In this document: one piece after another, positions 1 to 8,177 of the stretch
Position numbering within the stretch: the first letter of the stretch is position 1
Layout of the letters: each line of letters begins with the position of its first letter
Assembly: GCF_009829325.1 (NCBI RefSeq)
Contig: NZ_VUOS01000022.1
Location: 124,001-188,000 of the forward strand
Length of the DNA stretch: 64,000 nt
From: Nocardia sp. CY41
GTDB taxonomy: Bacteria > Actinomycetota > Actinomycetes > Mycobacteriales > Mycobacteriaceae
Direction of reading: 5' to 3'
Translations under genes and position numbers: made by a program
Notes under the pieces: generated by a model
Told to the model about the DNA's origin: nothing
Seen by the model: only the letters and a program-made list of their open reading frames with translations
Databases searched by the model: none

Positions 1-195
1 CAGGCCGAAATTGTAGGAAGGAGTGTTCAGCAGCGGCGGCGGGAACAGCGGAAGCAGCGCGAGCAGCAGGAGGATCGGGACGCCGACGCCCCACTGCGCG
101 GGCCTGCTCAGGCCGTCCCACCAGGTGCGGATCGCGTCGCCGAGGCCGCGGCGCGCGGTGTCCGGCGCGGACGCCGTCTTGGTCGTGTCGGTCAT
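1..195 (-). CDS. livM: Branched-chain amino acid ABC permease LivM, N-terminal part (runs off left edge)
   Basis: The first 65 codons read from an ATG at 195 and continue past base 1. The sequence has a polar, basic start (MTDTTKTASAP), a GDAIRTWWDGL stretch and then a hydrophobic helix rich in Leu and Pro, as in the LivM half of the permease pair. The start overlaps the stop of livH by four bases, which implies translational coupling. The LivM assignment rests on position after livK and livH and on the N-terminal pattern; the conserved core lies outside the window. Confidence 0.75.
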   Translation of the reverse strand, partial: MTDTTKTASAPDTARRGLGDAIRTWWDGLSRPAQWGVGVPILLLLALLPLFPPPLLNTPSYNFGL

Positions 196-1229
196 GCCCG
201 CGCCCTTCCGAGACTCTCGCCGAGGATGCCGGTCGGACGCACCATCAGCACCAGGACCAGCACCACGAACGCGACCACGTCACGCCACTCGGTGCCGAAC
301 AGGATCTGGCCGTACTGCTCCACCACGCCCAGCACCAGTCCGCCCAGCAGTGCGCCGCGCAGGTTGCCGATGCCACCGAGCACCGCGGCGCTGAACGCCT
401 TGATACCGAGGATGAAGCCGCCGGAGTAGATGATCCCGTTCGGGATCTTCAGCGTGTACAGCATCGCCGCCGCGCCCGCGAGCACACCGCCGATGAGGAA
501 GGTCAGCATGATGACCCGCTCCCGCGAGACGCCCATCAGCGTCGCGGTGTCGGGATCCTGCGCCACGGCGCGGATGCCGCGCCCGAACTTCGTCCGGTTG
601 ATCAGCAGTTCGGTGACGATCGCCAGCACCACCGCCGCGATCACGATGAGCAGCATGATGTTGGTGACGTCCGCGCCGCCGAAACTGAACTGCACGGTGG
701 GCTCGACGAGCCGGATGGCCTGCTGGGCGTTGGTGCCGCCGAGGTCGGGGCGGATCTTCGGCAGCACGAAGTGCACCAGTTCCTGGAGCACGAACGACAT
801 GCCGATCGCGGTGATCAGGAAGGCCAGCGGTTTGGCGCCCCGCTTGCGCAGCGGTCGATAGGCCACCCGCTCCAAGCCGACGGCCGCGCCGCCGGATACC
901 GCCATGCCCACGACCATCGCCAACCCCAGATAGACGACGGTGAGCACCACGCCCTGGGTGTAGACATCGGGACTGGCGACGAATCCGAAGATCATCAGGC
1001 CGATCAATTGCCCGAACAACCCGAGCATGAAAATTTCCGAATGGGCGAAATTGATCAGCCGCAATACGCCGTACACCAAGGTGTAGCCCACGGCGACCAA
1101 GGCATAGATGGCGCCGTAGGTCACGCCGTCCACGGTCAGTCGCCAGAAACTATCGATCAGCCCCTCGTAGTTGAAGTCGATCGAACCGGCCGCGAGTTGT
1201 ATGCCACCGGCCAATGCCGTTTGTTTCAT
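192..1229 (-). CDS. livH: Branched-chain amino acid ABC permease LivH
   Basis: A 345-residue polytopic membrane protein. It begins with the typical LivH helix (LTVDGVTYGAIYALVAVGYTL) followed by YGVLRLINFAHSEIFMLG, the signature of the family, and has about eight further hydrophobic segments and the EAA-like loop around GFRA-equivalent GIRAVAQDPDTATLMG. It forms the channel with LivM for uptake of Leu, Ile, Val or related amides. It lies downstream of livK and overlaps livM by four bases. The length is somewhat more than the usual 290-310, because of an N-terminal extension of about 30 residues; the true start may be the internal Met-poor region before the first helix. Confidence 0.9.
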   Translation of the reverse strand: MKQTALAGGIQLAAGSIDFNYEGLIDSFWRLTVDGVTYGAIYALVAVGYTLVYGVLRLINFAHSEIFMLGLFGQLIGLMIFGFVASPDVYTQGVVLTVVYLGLAMVVGMAVSGGAAVGLERVAYRPLRKRGAKPLAFLITAIGMSFVLQELVHFVLPKIRPDLGGTNAQQAIRLVEPTVQFSFGGADVTNIMLLIVIAAVVLAIVTELLINRTKFGRGIRAVAQDPDTATLMGVSRERVIMLTFLIGGVLAGAAAMLYTLKIPNGIIYSGGFILGIKAFSAAVLGGIGNLRGALLGGLVLGVVEQYGQILFGTEWRDVVAFVVLVLVLMVRPTGILGESLGRARA

Positions 1230-1263
1230 TTATTTCCGCCCTCATCCATTCGCCCACCGAACA

Positions 1264-1305
1264 ACGGCACGTACGGGGATTCGGATGAACCCCCGTACGT
1301 GCCGT
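1264..1305. promoter_or_regulatory. Intercistronic stem-loop between livK and livH
   Basis: ACGGCACGTACGGGG at 1264-1278 is perfectly complementary to CCCCGTACGTGCCGT at 1291-1305, giving a 15-bp stem with a 12-base loop. No T-run follows on the minus strand, so it is not a standard intrinsic terminator. Binding-protein genes are often made in excess over their permeases by such structures, which stabilise the upstream mRNA or attenuate read-through; that role is inferred. Confidence 0.7.
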
Positions 1306-1322
1306 GCGCCCGGAATCCGGGA

Positions 1323-2564
1323 CTACTTGACCTCGTACACCCAGATCAGCGCGTTCGACAGCTCGCCGTTCGGGTTCCACTTGTACTGACGCGCGAGGCC
1401 GGCACCGTCGTACGTCCGCACATAGTCGAGCAGGTCGGGGCGGGTCACCTTGCCGCCGTCGATGCCCTTGGCCAGGATCGTGGTGAGGTCATAGGCCTCG
1501 ACCGAGTAGACCCCGGGCGCTTGGCCGTTGAGCGCCTCGTAGTCCTTGGCGAACTTCTCCGGCGCGGGACCGCACGGGCAGGACAGCTTCGCTCCCTTGG
1601 CCGCGCTGCCCGCCTGAGAGACGAACTGCGGGTCGTTGGTGCCGTCGGCGGAGACGAAAACCGCCTTCACGCCACCGGACTTCAACTGCTGGGCCAGCGG
1701 CGCGGCCTCGGAGTAGTAGCCGGAGTAGAAGATGGCGTCCGGATTCGCGGCCGCCACCTTGGTGACCGTCGCGGAGAAGTCCTTGTCGCCCTTCTTGATG
1801 CTGGCGGCGCACGCCGGGTCGGCGGCGGCCCCCAGACCCTCCGTGATGGACTTCGCCAGGCCGGTGCCGTAGTCGGTGTTGTCCTGGATCACGCAGACCT
1901 TCTTGTAGCCCGCGCTGTTGACCAGGTACTTCGCCACCGAGGGGCCCTGCACGTCGTCGTTGGCCAGACCGCGGAAGAAGGTGGTCCAGCCGTTCTGGGT
2001 CAGCGTCGCGTTGGTCGCCGAGGAGGTGACCGAGACGAGGCCCGCGTCGCTGAGGATCTTGCCGGTCGCCTTCGTCTCCCCGGAGAAGGCGGGACCCACC
2101 AGGCCGATGATCGAACGATCGTTGACGATCTGCGGGATCACCTGGGTGGCCTTCTGCGGATCACCCTCGGTGTCGAACTGCTTGAGTTCGATCTTGCACC
2201 CGGGGTTGGCCTTGTTGTGCTTGTCGAGGGCCAGCTTGACGCCGTTGACGATGTTGATGCCGAGCGCGGCGTCGGGACCGGTCAGCGCGCCCGCCATCGC
2301 GACAGCCGTGCCCGGCGCGCAGGTCGCCTTGCCGTCGCCCGCGGGATCGGCCGCCGTGGCCGCGTCGGCCTTCGGCACTTCCTTGCCCTGCTGGTCGACC
2401 TGCAGGAGCGGCTGGATGGACAGGCCACCCGCCCCGTTGGTGCCCGAGGAATCCGAACCGCTGCTGGTGGATTTGTCGCTACAACCGGTCAGCACCAGCG
2501 CGGCGGCGGCGCCGATGGCCAGAACAGCTCGCGTCGAGCGACTGCGCCATGTCGAACTAAGCAC
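1323..2564 (-). CDS. livK: Branched-chain amino acid ABC transporter substrate-binding lipoprotein
   Basis: A 413-residue type I periplasmic-binding-fold protein. The N-terminus has a basic region, a hydrophobic stretch and the lipobox LVLTGC, so it should be lipid-anchored outside the membrane. After a Ser/Gly-rich linker the mature domain follows the LivJ/LivK pattern: AGALTGPDAALGINIVNGVKLAL near residue 100, a GPAFSGETKATGKILSDAG segment that contacts the ligand backbone, and SVEAYDLTTILAKGI near the C-terminus. It is first in the liv operon. The ligand cannot be told from sequence alone; urea or amide binders share this fold. Confidence 0.88.
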   Translation of the reverse strand: MLSSTWRSRSTRAVLAIGAAAALVLTGCSDKSTSSGSDSSGTNGAGGLSIQPLLQVDQQGKEVPKADAATAADPAGDGKATCAPGTAVAMAGALTGPDAALGINIVNGVKLALDKHNKANPGCKIELKQFDTEGDPQKATQVIPQIVNDRSIIGLVGPAFSGETKATGKILSDAGLVSVTSSATNATLTQNGWTTFFRGLANDDVQGPSVAKYLVNSAGYKKVCVIQDNTDYGTGLAKSITEGLGAAADPACAASIKKGDKDFSATVTKVAAANPDAIFYSGYYSEAAPLAQQLKSGGVKAVFVSADGTNDPQFVSQAGSAAKGAKLSCPCGPAPEKFAKDYEALNGQAPGVYSVEAYDLTTILAKGIDGGKVTRPDLLDYVRTYDGAGLARQYKWNPNGELSNALIWVYEVK

Positions 2565-2752
2565 GTTTCACCTCATCTAAGTTCTGTGCTCCCCCGGGGT
2601 CGCCGAGGAGGCCGACTCACATCAGCCCGGTCAGAACATAGCGTCGGTACGTTAGTTCCGCATCACATTCGGATCATGCGCGCGACATCGTTTCGAATTC
2701 TTGTTCACGACGACGTTTCAGCTGCGTAAATTTTCTCGCCGCGCATGCGCGA

Positions 2753-3370
2753 TCACTTCGGCGTCAGGTTCTCCAGCACGACCTCGGCGACCGCCTTCAT
2801 CGTCGTGCGGCGATCCATTGCGGTGCGTTGAATCCACTTGAACGCCTGCGGCTCCGAAAGGCCCTGCGTCTGCATCAGCACGCCCTTGGCCCGCTCGACC
2901 AGCTTGCGCGTCTCCAACCGCTCGGCGAGATTCGCGACCTCGCTCTCCAACGCCGTGATCTCGTGGAAGCGGCTGGCCGCCAATTCGATGGCAGGCACCA
3001 GATCAGATTTCGTGAACGGCTTCACCAGATAGGCCATCGCGCCCGCGTCGCGCGCCCGCTCCACCAGGTCGCGCTGGCTGAACGCGGTCAGGATGACCAC
3101 GGGGGCAACGCGTTTGGACGCGATCTCGGCCGCCGCGTCGATACCGTCGCGGCGCGGCATCTTCACGTCCATGATGACCAGGTCCGGGCGGTGCTCGACG
3201 GCCAGATCCACCGCCTGCTGGCCGTCGCCCGCCTCACCGACCACCTGATAGCCCTCTTCGGTCAGCATCTCGACCAGATCCATGCGGATGAGCGCTTCGT
3301 CTTCGGCGACGACGACCCGCTTCGCCCCGGCTTCCCGCTTGGTGCCGGCGCCCCCAGCTGTTGTGCTCAT
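2753..3370 (-). CDS. pdtaR: ANTAR-domain response regulator PdtaR
   Basis: A 205-residue two-domain regulator. Residues 17-130 are a receiver domain with the acidic pocket EDE near 24 and the phosphoacceptor Asp68 in LVIMDVKMP; the Lys switch is in LVKPFTKSDL. Residues 140-205 are an ANTAR RNA-binding domain (LVERAKGVLMQTQGLSEPQAF). It is the Rv1626-type partner of the sensor kinase PdtaS and acts by binding RNA stem-loops to prevent termination. I chose the ATG at 3370 because an AGAGGGG ribosome site precedes it; a longer upstream reading frame lacks one. No pdtaS is present in the window. Confidence 0.92.
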   Translation of the reverse strand: MSTTAGGAGTKREAGAKRVVVAEDEALIRMDLVEMLTEEGYQVVGEAGDGQQAVDLAVEHRPDLVIMDVKMPRRDGIDAAAEIASKRVAPVVILTAFSQRDLVERARDAGAMAYLVKPFTKSDLVPAIELAASRFHEITALESEVANLAERLETRKLVERAKGVLMQTQGLSEPQAFKWIQRTAMDRRTTMKAVAEVVLENLTPK

Positions 3371-3595
3371 AGGTAGACCCCTCTGGTTCCGATGCCCTGT
3401 ACCCGACCCAACCAAAGGAAAGCCGCGCTCGCACGGCGCGACCGTCGGCCGTCCATCGGGCTGTCGAGTGATGTAAAGAGTACCTTTCACTTCGGCATAG
3501 AACGCATATACCCTGCGCAAACCGTGCGCCCGCGCCGTACGGACCAACCCATTCGCGTCCACGCCACCCGACCCGCTATAGTTGCCACCCGGTGC

Positions 3596-3682
3596 GCCGA
3601 GTTGGCGGAACTGGCAGACGCGACGGTCTCAAAAACCGTTGTCCGAAAGGACGTGTGGGTTCGAGTCCCACACTCGGCACCA
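3596..3682 (+). tRNA. tRNA-Leu (anticodon CAA)
   Basis: Acceptor strands GCCGAGT (3596-3602) and ACTCGGC (3672-3678) pair fully, followed by A and an encoded CCA. The anticodon stem ACGGT/ACCGT closes a loop CTCAAAA with anticodon CAA. A long variable arm (GTCCGAAAGGAC) marks it as a type II, leucine tRNA. The T arm is GTGGG-TTCGAGT-CCCAC. Its 3' half is the core of the attL repeat of the AICE, and the intact gene is kept on this side after integration. Confidence 0.96.
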
Positions 3683-3686
3683 AGGT
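3628..3686. repeat. attL direct repeat (59 bp)
   Basis: Identical to 14524-14582. It begins in the anticodon loop of tRNA-Leu and extends four bases past the encoded CCA. Divergence starts immediately on both sides (T versus C before, A versus G after). The integrase gene ends 38 bases further on, the usual AICE arrangement. Confidence 0.95.
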
Positions 3687-3724
3687 AGTGGGCGGTTTTC
3701 TCGAAGCGGCCCACATTCGCCCCT

Positions 3725-4936
3725 TCACGCAGTCCGCAGATAGTCCGCAGCTGCCATCGCTCCGGCATCCATCGCATCGGCCACGGTGTCCAGATCATCC
3801 GGGAACAGATGCCCGTAGAGGTCGAGGGTCAGAGTCGCCGTCTTGTGCCCGAGCATCCGCTGAACGACCTTGATGTTCGCCCCCGCGCTGATCGCCAGCG
3901 ACGCGGCCGTGTGACGCAATCCATGCGGCACCACTCCGGTCAGGCCGACATCGTTCGCCGCCTGGTCGAACACCCACCGGAACTCCGTCGAGGTCAGGTA
4001 GCCGCCCTTGTGACTCGGGAACACCAGCGCATCCGGCCGCCGACCCCTCAGCAGGTTTCCCAGATCCACGGCTAAAGTCCCCGGCACCGGCACCGCCCGA
4101 GTGGTGTGATTCTTCGTGTCGGTTTCCACGATGCCCTCGCCCGTGACGCCAGTTGCCGAACGGCGAACCCAGATACGCCGACGCTCCAGGTCGACATCCG
4201 CCGTCCGCAGCGCGATGGCTTCACCGAACCTGATTCCGGTGTAGCCGAGCGTGAACACCAGCGTCCGGAACCGACCAGCAGCCAGAGCCAAACGCATCAC
4301 TTCCACGTGCGTCAGATAGCGCCGCTCCCCTGCCAACATCGAGGGCAGATCGATGTCTTCGGCCGGGTTCACCGGAAGCCGCTTGGCCTTGATCGCGAAC
4401 TTCAGAACCTGACTGAGCACCTGGTAGGACTGGATGACCCGCGACGCCGACAATCCACGGCCCTCGAATCGAGAGCTCCCCGACACCGACAGGTTTACCA
4501 CCCATTCCTGGATGTCCTCGAATTCGATATCGCGCAGCGGAACAGCGCCCCACCGCGGAATCACGATCGTGTCCAGCAGTGACCGGTAACCCGCCACCGT
4601 TTTTGGTTTGCGGAATTTCTTCGTCGCAAACCACTTCTCCGCCACGACCTCGAACAGGACACCGCTCCGGTCAGGATCGACCCATGTCCCGGTAACCACC
4701 TTCGTTGTCACGTCGCTATCCAGAAACTTCTGAGCAGCCGCCTTCGTATCGAACGACCGCGAGCGCTCCACTCCATTCGGATCGACGTAGCGAGCCCGCC
4801 ACCGCTTGCCCTTGCCGAAACGCTCTTCCGACTTGACCTTCTTCTTGGTGGCCTTGCCCGTTTTCGGATCGACCACGACCTCAGTCGGGTACCAACGATC
4901 CTCGATGCCCGAGCGAGGATTGCGCCGTGTCGCCAT
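3725..4936 (-). CDS. int: AICE site-specific integrase (tyrosine recombinase)
   Basis: A 403-residue phage-type recombinase that would integrate and excise the element at the tRNA-Leu site. The N-terminal 90 residues include an AP2-like arm-binding region (WRARYVDPNGVERSRSFDT), residues 95-190 a SAM-like core-binding domain, and the catalytic domain follows. All six catalytic positions are present: Arg236 (GIRFGEA), Lys275, His338 and Arg341 (HGLRH), His364 (LGHKT) and Tyr374 (DLYGH). The gene is last in the element's operon and its ATG shares one base with the xis stop. A decayed relative lies beyond attR. Confidence 0.95.
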   Translation of the reverse strand: MATRRNPRSGIEDRWYPTEVVVDPKTGKATKKKVKSEERFGKGKRWRARYVDPNGVERSRSFDTKAAAQKFLDSDVTTKVVTGTWVDPDRSGVLFEVVAEKWFATKKFRKPKTVAGYRSLLDTIVIPRWGAVPLRDIEFEDIQEWVVNLSVSGSSRFEGRGLSASRVIQSYQVLSQVLKFAIKAKRLPVNPAEDIDLPSMLAGERRYLTHVEVMRLALAAGRFRTLVFTLGYTGIRFGEAIALRTADVDLERRRIWVRRSATGVTGEGIVETDTKNHTTRAVPVPGTLAVDLGNLLRGRRPDALVFPSHKGGYLTSTEFRWVFDQAANDVGLTGVVPHGLRHTAASLAISAGANIKVVQRMLGHKTATLTLDLYGHLFPDDLDTVADAMDAGAMAAADYLRTA

Positions 4937-5142
4937 CAGGCAGCCTCACCCGAGCTGGTCAGCTTCTCCTGCTCCGCGATCCACGCCAGCACCACAGACT
5001 TACGCCAAACGCGCCGACGCGGACCCAGCTTGAAACTGGCCGGACCCGAACCGACGTGCGCCCACCACCGCCAAGTCGCCTCGGGAATCCCGGTCAATGC
5101 CTCACAGTCCTTGGCCCGCAGGTAGGTCTCTTCCTCACTCAT
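4936..5142 (-). CDS. xis: Excisionase, AlpA/MerR-like helix-turn-helix
   Basis: A 68-residue protein with a winged helix-turn-helix of the excisionase class: YLRAKDCEALTGIPEATWRWW, then GPRRRVWRKSVVLAWIAEQ. Such proteins bend DNA at the att site and direct Int towards excision. A strong GGAGGAGAG ribosome site precedes the ATG. It is coupled to int by a TGATG overlap and lies 45 bases after repSA, the repSA-xis-int order known from pSAM2. Confidence 0.85.
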   Translation of the reverse strand: MSEEETYLRAKDCEALTGIPEATWRWWAHVGSGPASFKLGPRRRVWRKSVVLAWIAEQEKLTSSGEAA

Positions 5143-5187
5143 CTCGCTCTCCTCCCTTGCGGCTTGCTGAATTGCCGAATGTTCCTG

Positions 5188-6864
5188 TCATGCCGCTGTT
5201 CCCGCTGCGAGTAGGGCGTTGGTGTATTCCGCACGCCATTTCGTGCGTTGGGCGATCGCGGCCAGGATCAGGTGATCGCGCGGCGGGGCAGACTGGTCTC
5301 CAGGTTCGACCGGCCGGATGATCAGATGCGAGGTGTCGGGCTTGTGGATGCCGACCGAGGCCAGCAGTTGCCGAACGAACTCCGCCCGATCGGCCTTGTG
5401 ATCCGGCAGCGTCTTCCCGCTCCAACGCCGCGACACCAGCACCCGCCGACCGGGCAGGCCGAGAGTGTCCCGGCGGTGGGCCTTGCCCTTGCAGCGGCCG
5501 GGAATGGTCTTGTCGCTGGCACCCTGGGGGACGATGCCGTAGCGCAGCCACACCGCGCACCGAGGCGAGCACGGCGTGTGCTGCAACTCGGCGTGGAGCC
5601 GGTCGTAGTGGATCGCGGTGCGCGTCGAGTCGGTCTCCAGGACTTCGCTGATCGACTTCGTCAGGTACTTCGTCACGTAGCCGATGGCCCGGTCCGCTTT
5701 GTCGCCGGGGATGTAGCCGCGCATGTGGCCGGGGTCCATGCGTTCGCCGAACCGCACCGTGTAGGCCGGTTCCAGATCATCCACCGCATCCAGGACGTCC
5801 ATCGCGTCGTCCCAGCCGGTCAACGCCTGCCCGGTGTCGGGGTCCACGAACGTCATGGCCCGGTAGTCCCACACCGGCATCTTCTCCCCGGAGTACACCT
5901 CGTTCTCCGGGTCGAAGTGCGGCCACCAGACTTGGTGGTAGGTCGCCGCGGTCACCATCCGCAGAATCTCCCGCGAGATCACACCCCGCAGCAACAGGTG
6001 CAGGTGCGGGGCACCCCGCTTCTGCGGTTCGACGGTGGCGAAGTACTGCACGTCGTAGCCGACGCAGCGCCGCAGGTTCTGAATCCAGCGATCGACCAGC
6101 TTGGAGAAGAACACGATGTCGCGAGCCGCGCGCGCATAGTCGTAGCTGTCGGGGTTGCGGGGTGAACCGTCCGAGCACGGCTTGCCCTCACTGTCCACCG
6201 CGCCGTCTTGGTTGATCGACCCGTAGGACGGCATCGTGAGCGTGACCATCATCGAGGACCGGTAGCCGCCGATCACCCGCCCGATCGTGTGCCGTTCGAC
6301 CTTCTTCCGAGGCAGGTTCGGCACGTCCTGCCGCCGCTTGGTCGAGCGGGACCGCCGCTTCCGCTCGGTCGGGTCCAACGGTGGGATCGGCCCACGGAAC
6401 CCCGAGTCACGCAGATCGCGGTCCAGGCTGCCCACCAGTGCACCGATGGCGTCGGCCATCTCGTCGTCACTGTCGTCGCGGGCTTGGTGGTACTGCTGGA
6501 CCAGATCAGCGCGAGTCGCGAGCAGCTCGGTTTGGGTCTCGGACGGCTCGCGGGTCTCCTCCACCGGTTCGACGTCGGCGTGCCAGCCTTCCCGGCATTG
6601 CGTCATCCGCAACCACCGCGCCTTGTCCGCACACGGCTTGCACACCGACGCGACGGTGGACTTGCACGGCGAAGCGACGTATTCAACCTTCCCCGTCTTG
6701 GGGTCGAACGACCGCATCGTCACCGGCCGCGTGCAGACCCCGAACTTCTCGGCCGTGGCTATGGCGACATCGGTGAAGTTCGGGAGCGCACGCCGCTCGG
6801 CAGCGGTCTGCCGGGCCGGAGCAGTCTCGGTGTTGTCGTTGTCCAGGTTGATGGGTGTGGTCAT
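5188..6864 (-). CDS. repSA: RepSA-type rolling-circle replication initiator
   Basis: A 558-residue replication protein of the AICE RepSA family, which nicks the element's double-strand origin after excision. A Cys-rich N-terminal region (C44, C67, C75, C78, C90) may bind zinc. The metal-binding HLH is at residues 287-289 (GAPHLHLLLRG), and the catalytic tyrosine motif is GYVTKYLTKS with Tyr396 and Tyr400. The intervening region is acidic. The ATG at 6864 has an AGGAGG site upstream and overlaps the stop of the preceding gene by four bases. The ori is not identified with certainty; RepSA origins often lie in or near the gene. Confidence 0.88.
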   Translation of the reverse strand: MTTPINLDNDNTETAPARQTAAERRALPNFTDVAIATAEKFGVCTRPVTMRSFDPKTGKVEYVASPCKSTVASVCKPCADKARWLRMTQCREGWHADVEPVEETREPSETQTELLATRADLVQQYHQARDDSDDEMADAIGALVGSLDRDLRDSGFRGPIPPLDPTERKRRSRSTKRRQDVPNLPRKKVERHTIGRVIGGYRSSMMVTLTMPSYGSINQDGAVDSEGKPCSDGSPRNPDSYDYARAARDIVFFSKLVDRWIQNLRRCVGYDVQYFATVEPQKRGAPHLHLLLRGVISREILRMVTAATYHQVWWPHFDPENEVYSGEKMPVWDYRAMTFVDPDTGQALTGWDDAMDVLDAVDDLEPAYTVRFGERMDPGHMRGYIPGDKADRAIGYVTKYLTKSISEVLETDSTRTAIHYDRLHAELQHTPCSPRCAVWLRYGIVPQGASDKTIPGRCKGKAHRRDTLGLPGRRVLVSRRWSGKTLPDHKADRAEFVRQLLASVGIHKPDTSHLIIRPVEPGDQSAPPRDHLILAAIAQRTKWRAEYTNALLAAGTAA

Positions 6865-7490
6865 GCCGCCTGTCCTCCTTTGGTCCAGTGATCCACTCGC
6901 GGCAGGATGACCGTTTCGGCGAGCGAGTCCGAGCGGCAGAACGCCAACTCGACGGTGCCGGGTCCGGTGATGGTGGCCCGGCAGGCCAGCGCGCCGAAGG
7001 CGTGCGCCAGATGCGACACCCGATTCTCGAAGTCCGCCGGGCAGTGCCCGTCGAGCATCCGCACCCGCACCCGATCAGTCGCCGGGCCGATCTGCACCCC
7101 GAGTAGGCGCGGGATGAAGGTGCGGTCGCCGCGGTCGATGCTCAGATGGCAGGCTCGCATCAGCCGAGCCCAGCGCCGCCGGTAGCGGAACCAGGTCAGG
7201 AACCGGACACGAGCCCGCGCGGTGACCCACCGCTCGAACATCTCCGGACGCCGAAGTCGCCAGAGCACGACACCCGCGGCCGACAACCCGGCCACCACGA
7301 GCGCCGCGGCCGGTCCGACCAAAGCGCCGGCCACGCACGCGAGGACGATCGGAACGGAGACCACGGGCAACAGCAGCAGCCACCACAAGCCGAGCAGCGT
7401 CCCCCAAACGAGGTTGAGCAGGCCCAGCGCGAACAGGTCGAACGCGTCCAAACGCGTGGTGTGCCGGATAGAAACGGTTTTGGTGCTCAT
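6861..7490 (-). CDS. TraB N-terminal-like membrane protein lacking an ATPase domain
   Basis: A 209-residue protein. Residues 17-78 hold two strong hydrophobic helices, followed by a basic stretch (RARVRFLTWFRYRRRWARL) and a soluble part with RVRVRMLDGHCPADFENRVSHLAHAFGA. This is the layout of the membrane and pre-core domains of actinobacterial TraB/FtsK transfer proteins, but no Walker motifs follow. The separate TraB at 8174-9499 has its own N-terminal helix and a comparable pre-core domain, so this looks like a paralogous or split-off module that may assemble with TraB. That role is inferred. It overlaps repSA and the 60-residue gene upstream by four bases each. Confidence 0.7.
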   Translation of the reverse strand: MSTKTVSIRHTTRLDAFDLFALGLLNLVWGTLLGLWWLLLLPVVSVPIVLACVAGALVGPAAALVVAGLSAAGVVLWRLRRPEMFERWVTARARVRFLTWFRYRRRWARLMRACHLSIDRGDRTFIPRLLGVQIGPATDRVRVRMLDGHCPADFENRVSHLAHAFGALACRATITGPGTVELAFCRSDSLAETVILPRVDHWTKGGQAA

Positions 7491-7669
7491 CGGTTCGTCT
7501 CCGAGGTAGAGGGATCGAACAGGGTCAGTTGGTCGCGGCACTCCCACCGCGGCAGCTCCCTGGCCTTGCTGGTGCTGCGACGACGCTTGGACTTCGCCAC
7601 CTGCTCGGCCGCCGCGGTGACGATCGGGTTCGTGGGCCGTGCGCTGGTCCCGGACACGTCGCTGCTCAT
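7487..7669 (-). CDS. Small basic AICE protein (60 aa), unknown
   Basis: A 60-residue protein starting MSSDVSGTSARP with a basic centre (KSKRRRSTSKAR) and an end containing WECRDQLTLFD. No family is recognised. It is supported by tight ATGA overlaps with the genes on both sides and by operon membership. It is too short to call by homology. Confidence 0.6.
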   Translation of the reverse strand: MSSDVSGTSARPTNPIVTAAAEQVAKSKRRRSTSKARELPRWECRDQLTLFDPSTSETNR

Positions 7670-7851
7670 GCCGCCCAGTCCCCGCCGTCGAAGTCGTCGC
7701 CGTTGTCGCTGGTGTCCCACAGCGGGACAACCCCGGTCTCCACCAGCAGATGCGCAGCGATCGCGGCCGAATCCAACCCGGAACGCTCCAGGCGGCAGCG
7801 ACGCCGGGCCGCCAGGTCGATGACGTTGTCGTCGTAGCGGTGGTTGCTCAT
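7666..7851 (-). CDS. Small AICE protein (61 aa), unknown
   Basis: A 61-residue protein (MSNHRYDDNVIDLAARRRC...). The N-terminal half is basic and helical in pattern, the C-terminus is acidic (DTSDNGDDFDGGDW). I chose the ATG at 7851, which overlaps the stop of the zinc-finger-like gene upstream by four bases. The function is not recognised; the context is the transfer operon. Confidence 0.6.
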   Translation of the reverse strand: MSNHRYDDNVIDLAARRRCRLERSGLDSAAIAAHLLVETGVVPLWDTSDNGDDFDGGDWAA

Positions 7852-8177
7852 GGTCGGGCCTCGATCTCGGGGACGCCGCACACCTCGCAGGTGCGGGAAC
7901 GGGTGGAATTTCCCAGCGGCCACACCGTGGTGCGCCAGGACTCGGGGAAGGTGTGGCCGTGCTCGACGCACCGGTTGGTGGCCTGGCAGCCGTCACAGGT
8001 CACTTTGTCGCCGTCGTAGACCCAGCCGACACCGCCCGCGGAGTGAACGGTGAGATAGGCGATGGCTTGGGTGATGGAGTCGAAGCAGACCGCCTCGTTC
8101 TCACCCTCGGTGTAGTGGTCGCCGCAGGTGTCGCAGTAGACGACCACGTGCTGTTCGATGACCAGACCGCGTTTCAT
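7848..8177 (-). CDS. Small Cys-rich, probable zinc-binding AICE protein
   Basis: A 109-residue protein with three CxxC pairs: YCDTCGDHY near residue 15, TCDGCQ near 61 and TCEVCG near 97, with His and further Cys between them (RCVEHGHTF). The spacing suggests two or three zinc knuckles. It sits directly downstream of traB with a four-base overlap. A DNA-binding accessory role in transfer is possible but not shown by sequence. Confidence 0.65.
   Translation of the reverse strand: MKRGLVIEQHVVVYCDTCGDHYTEGENEAVCFDSITQAIAYLTVHSAGGVGWVYDGDKVTCDGCQATNRCVEHGHTFPESWRTTVWPLGNSTRSRTCEVCGVPEIEARP

Noticed and set aside
771..2729. A 652-codon plus-strand frame opposite livH and livK
   Set aside because: Shadow of the liv genes; no family motifs.
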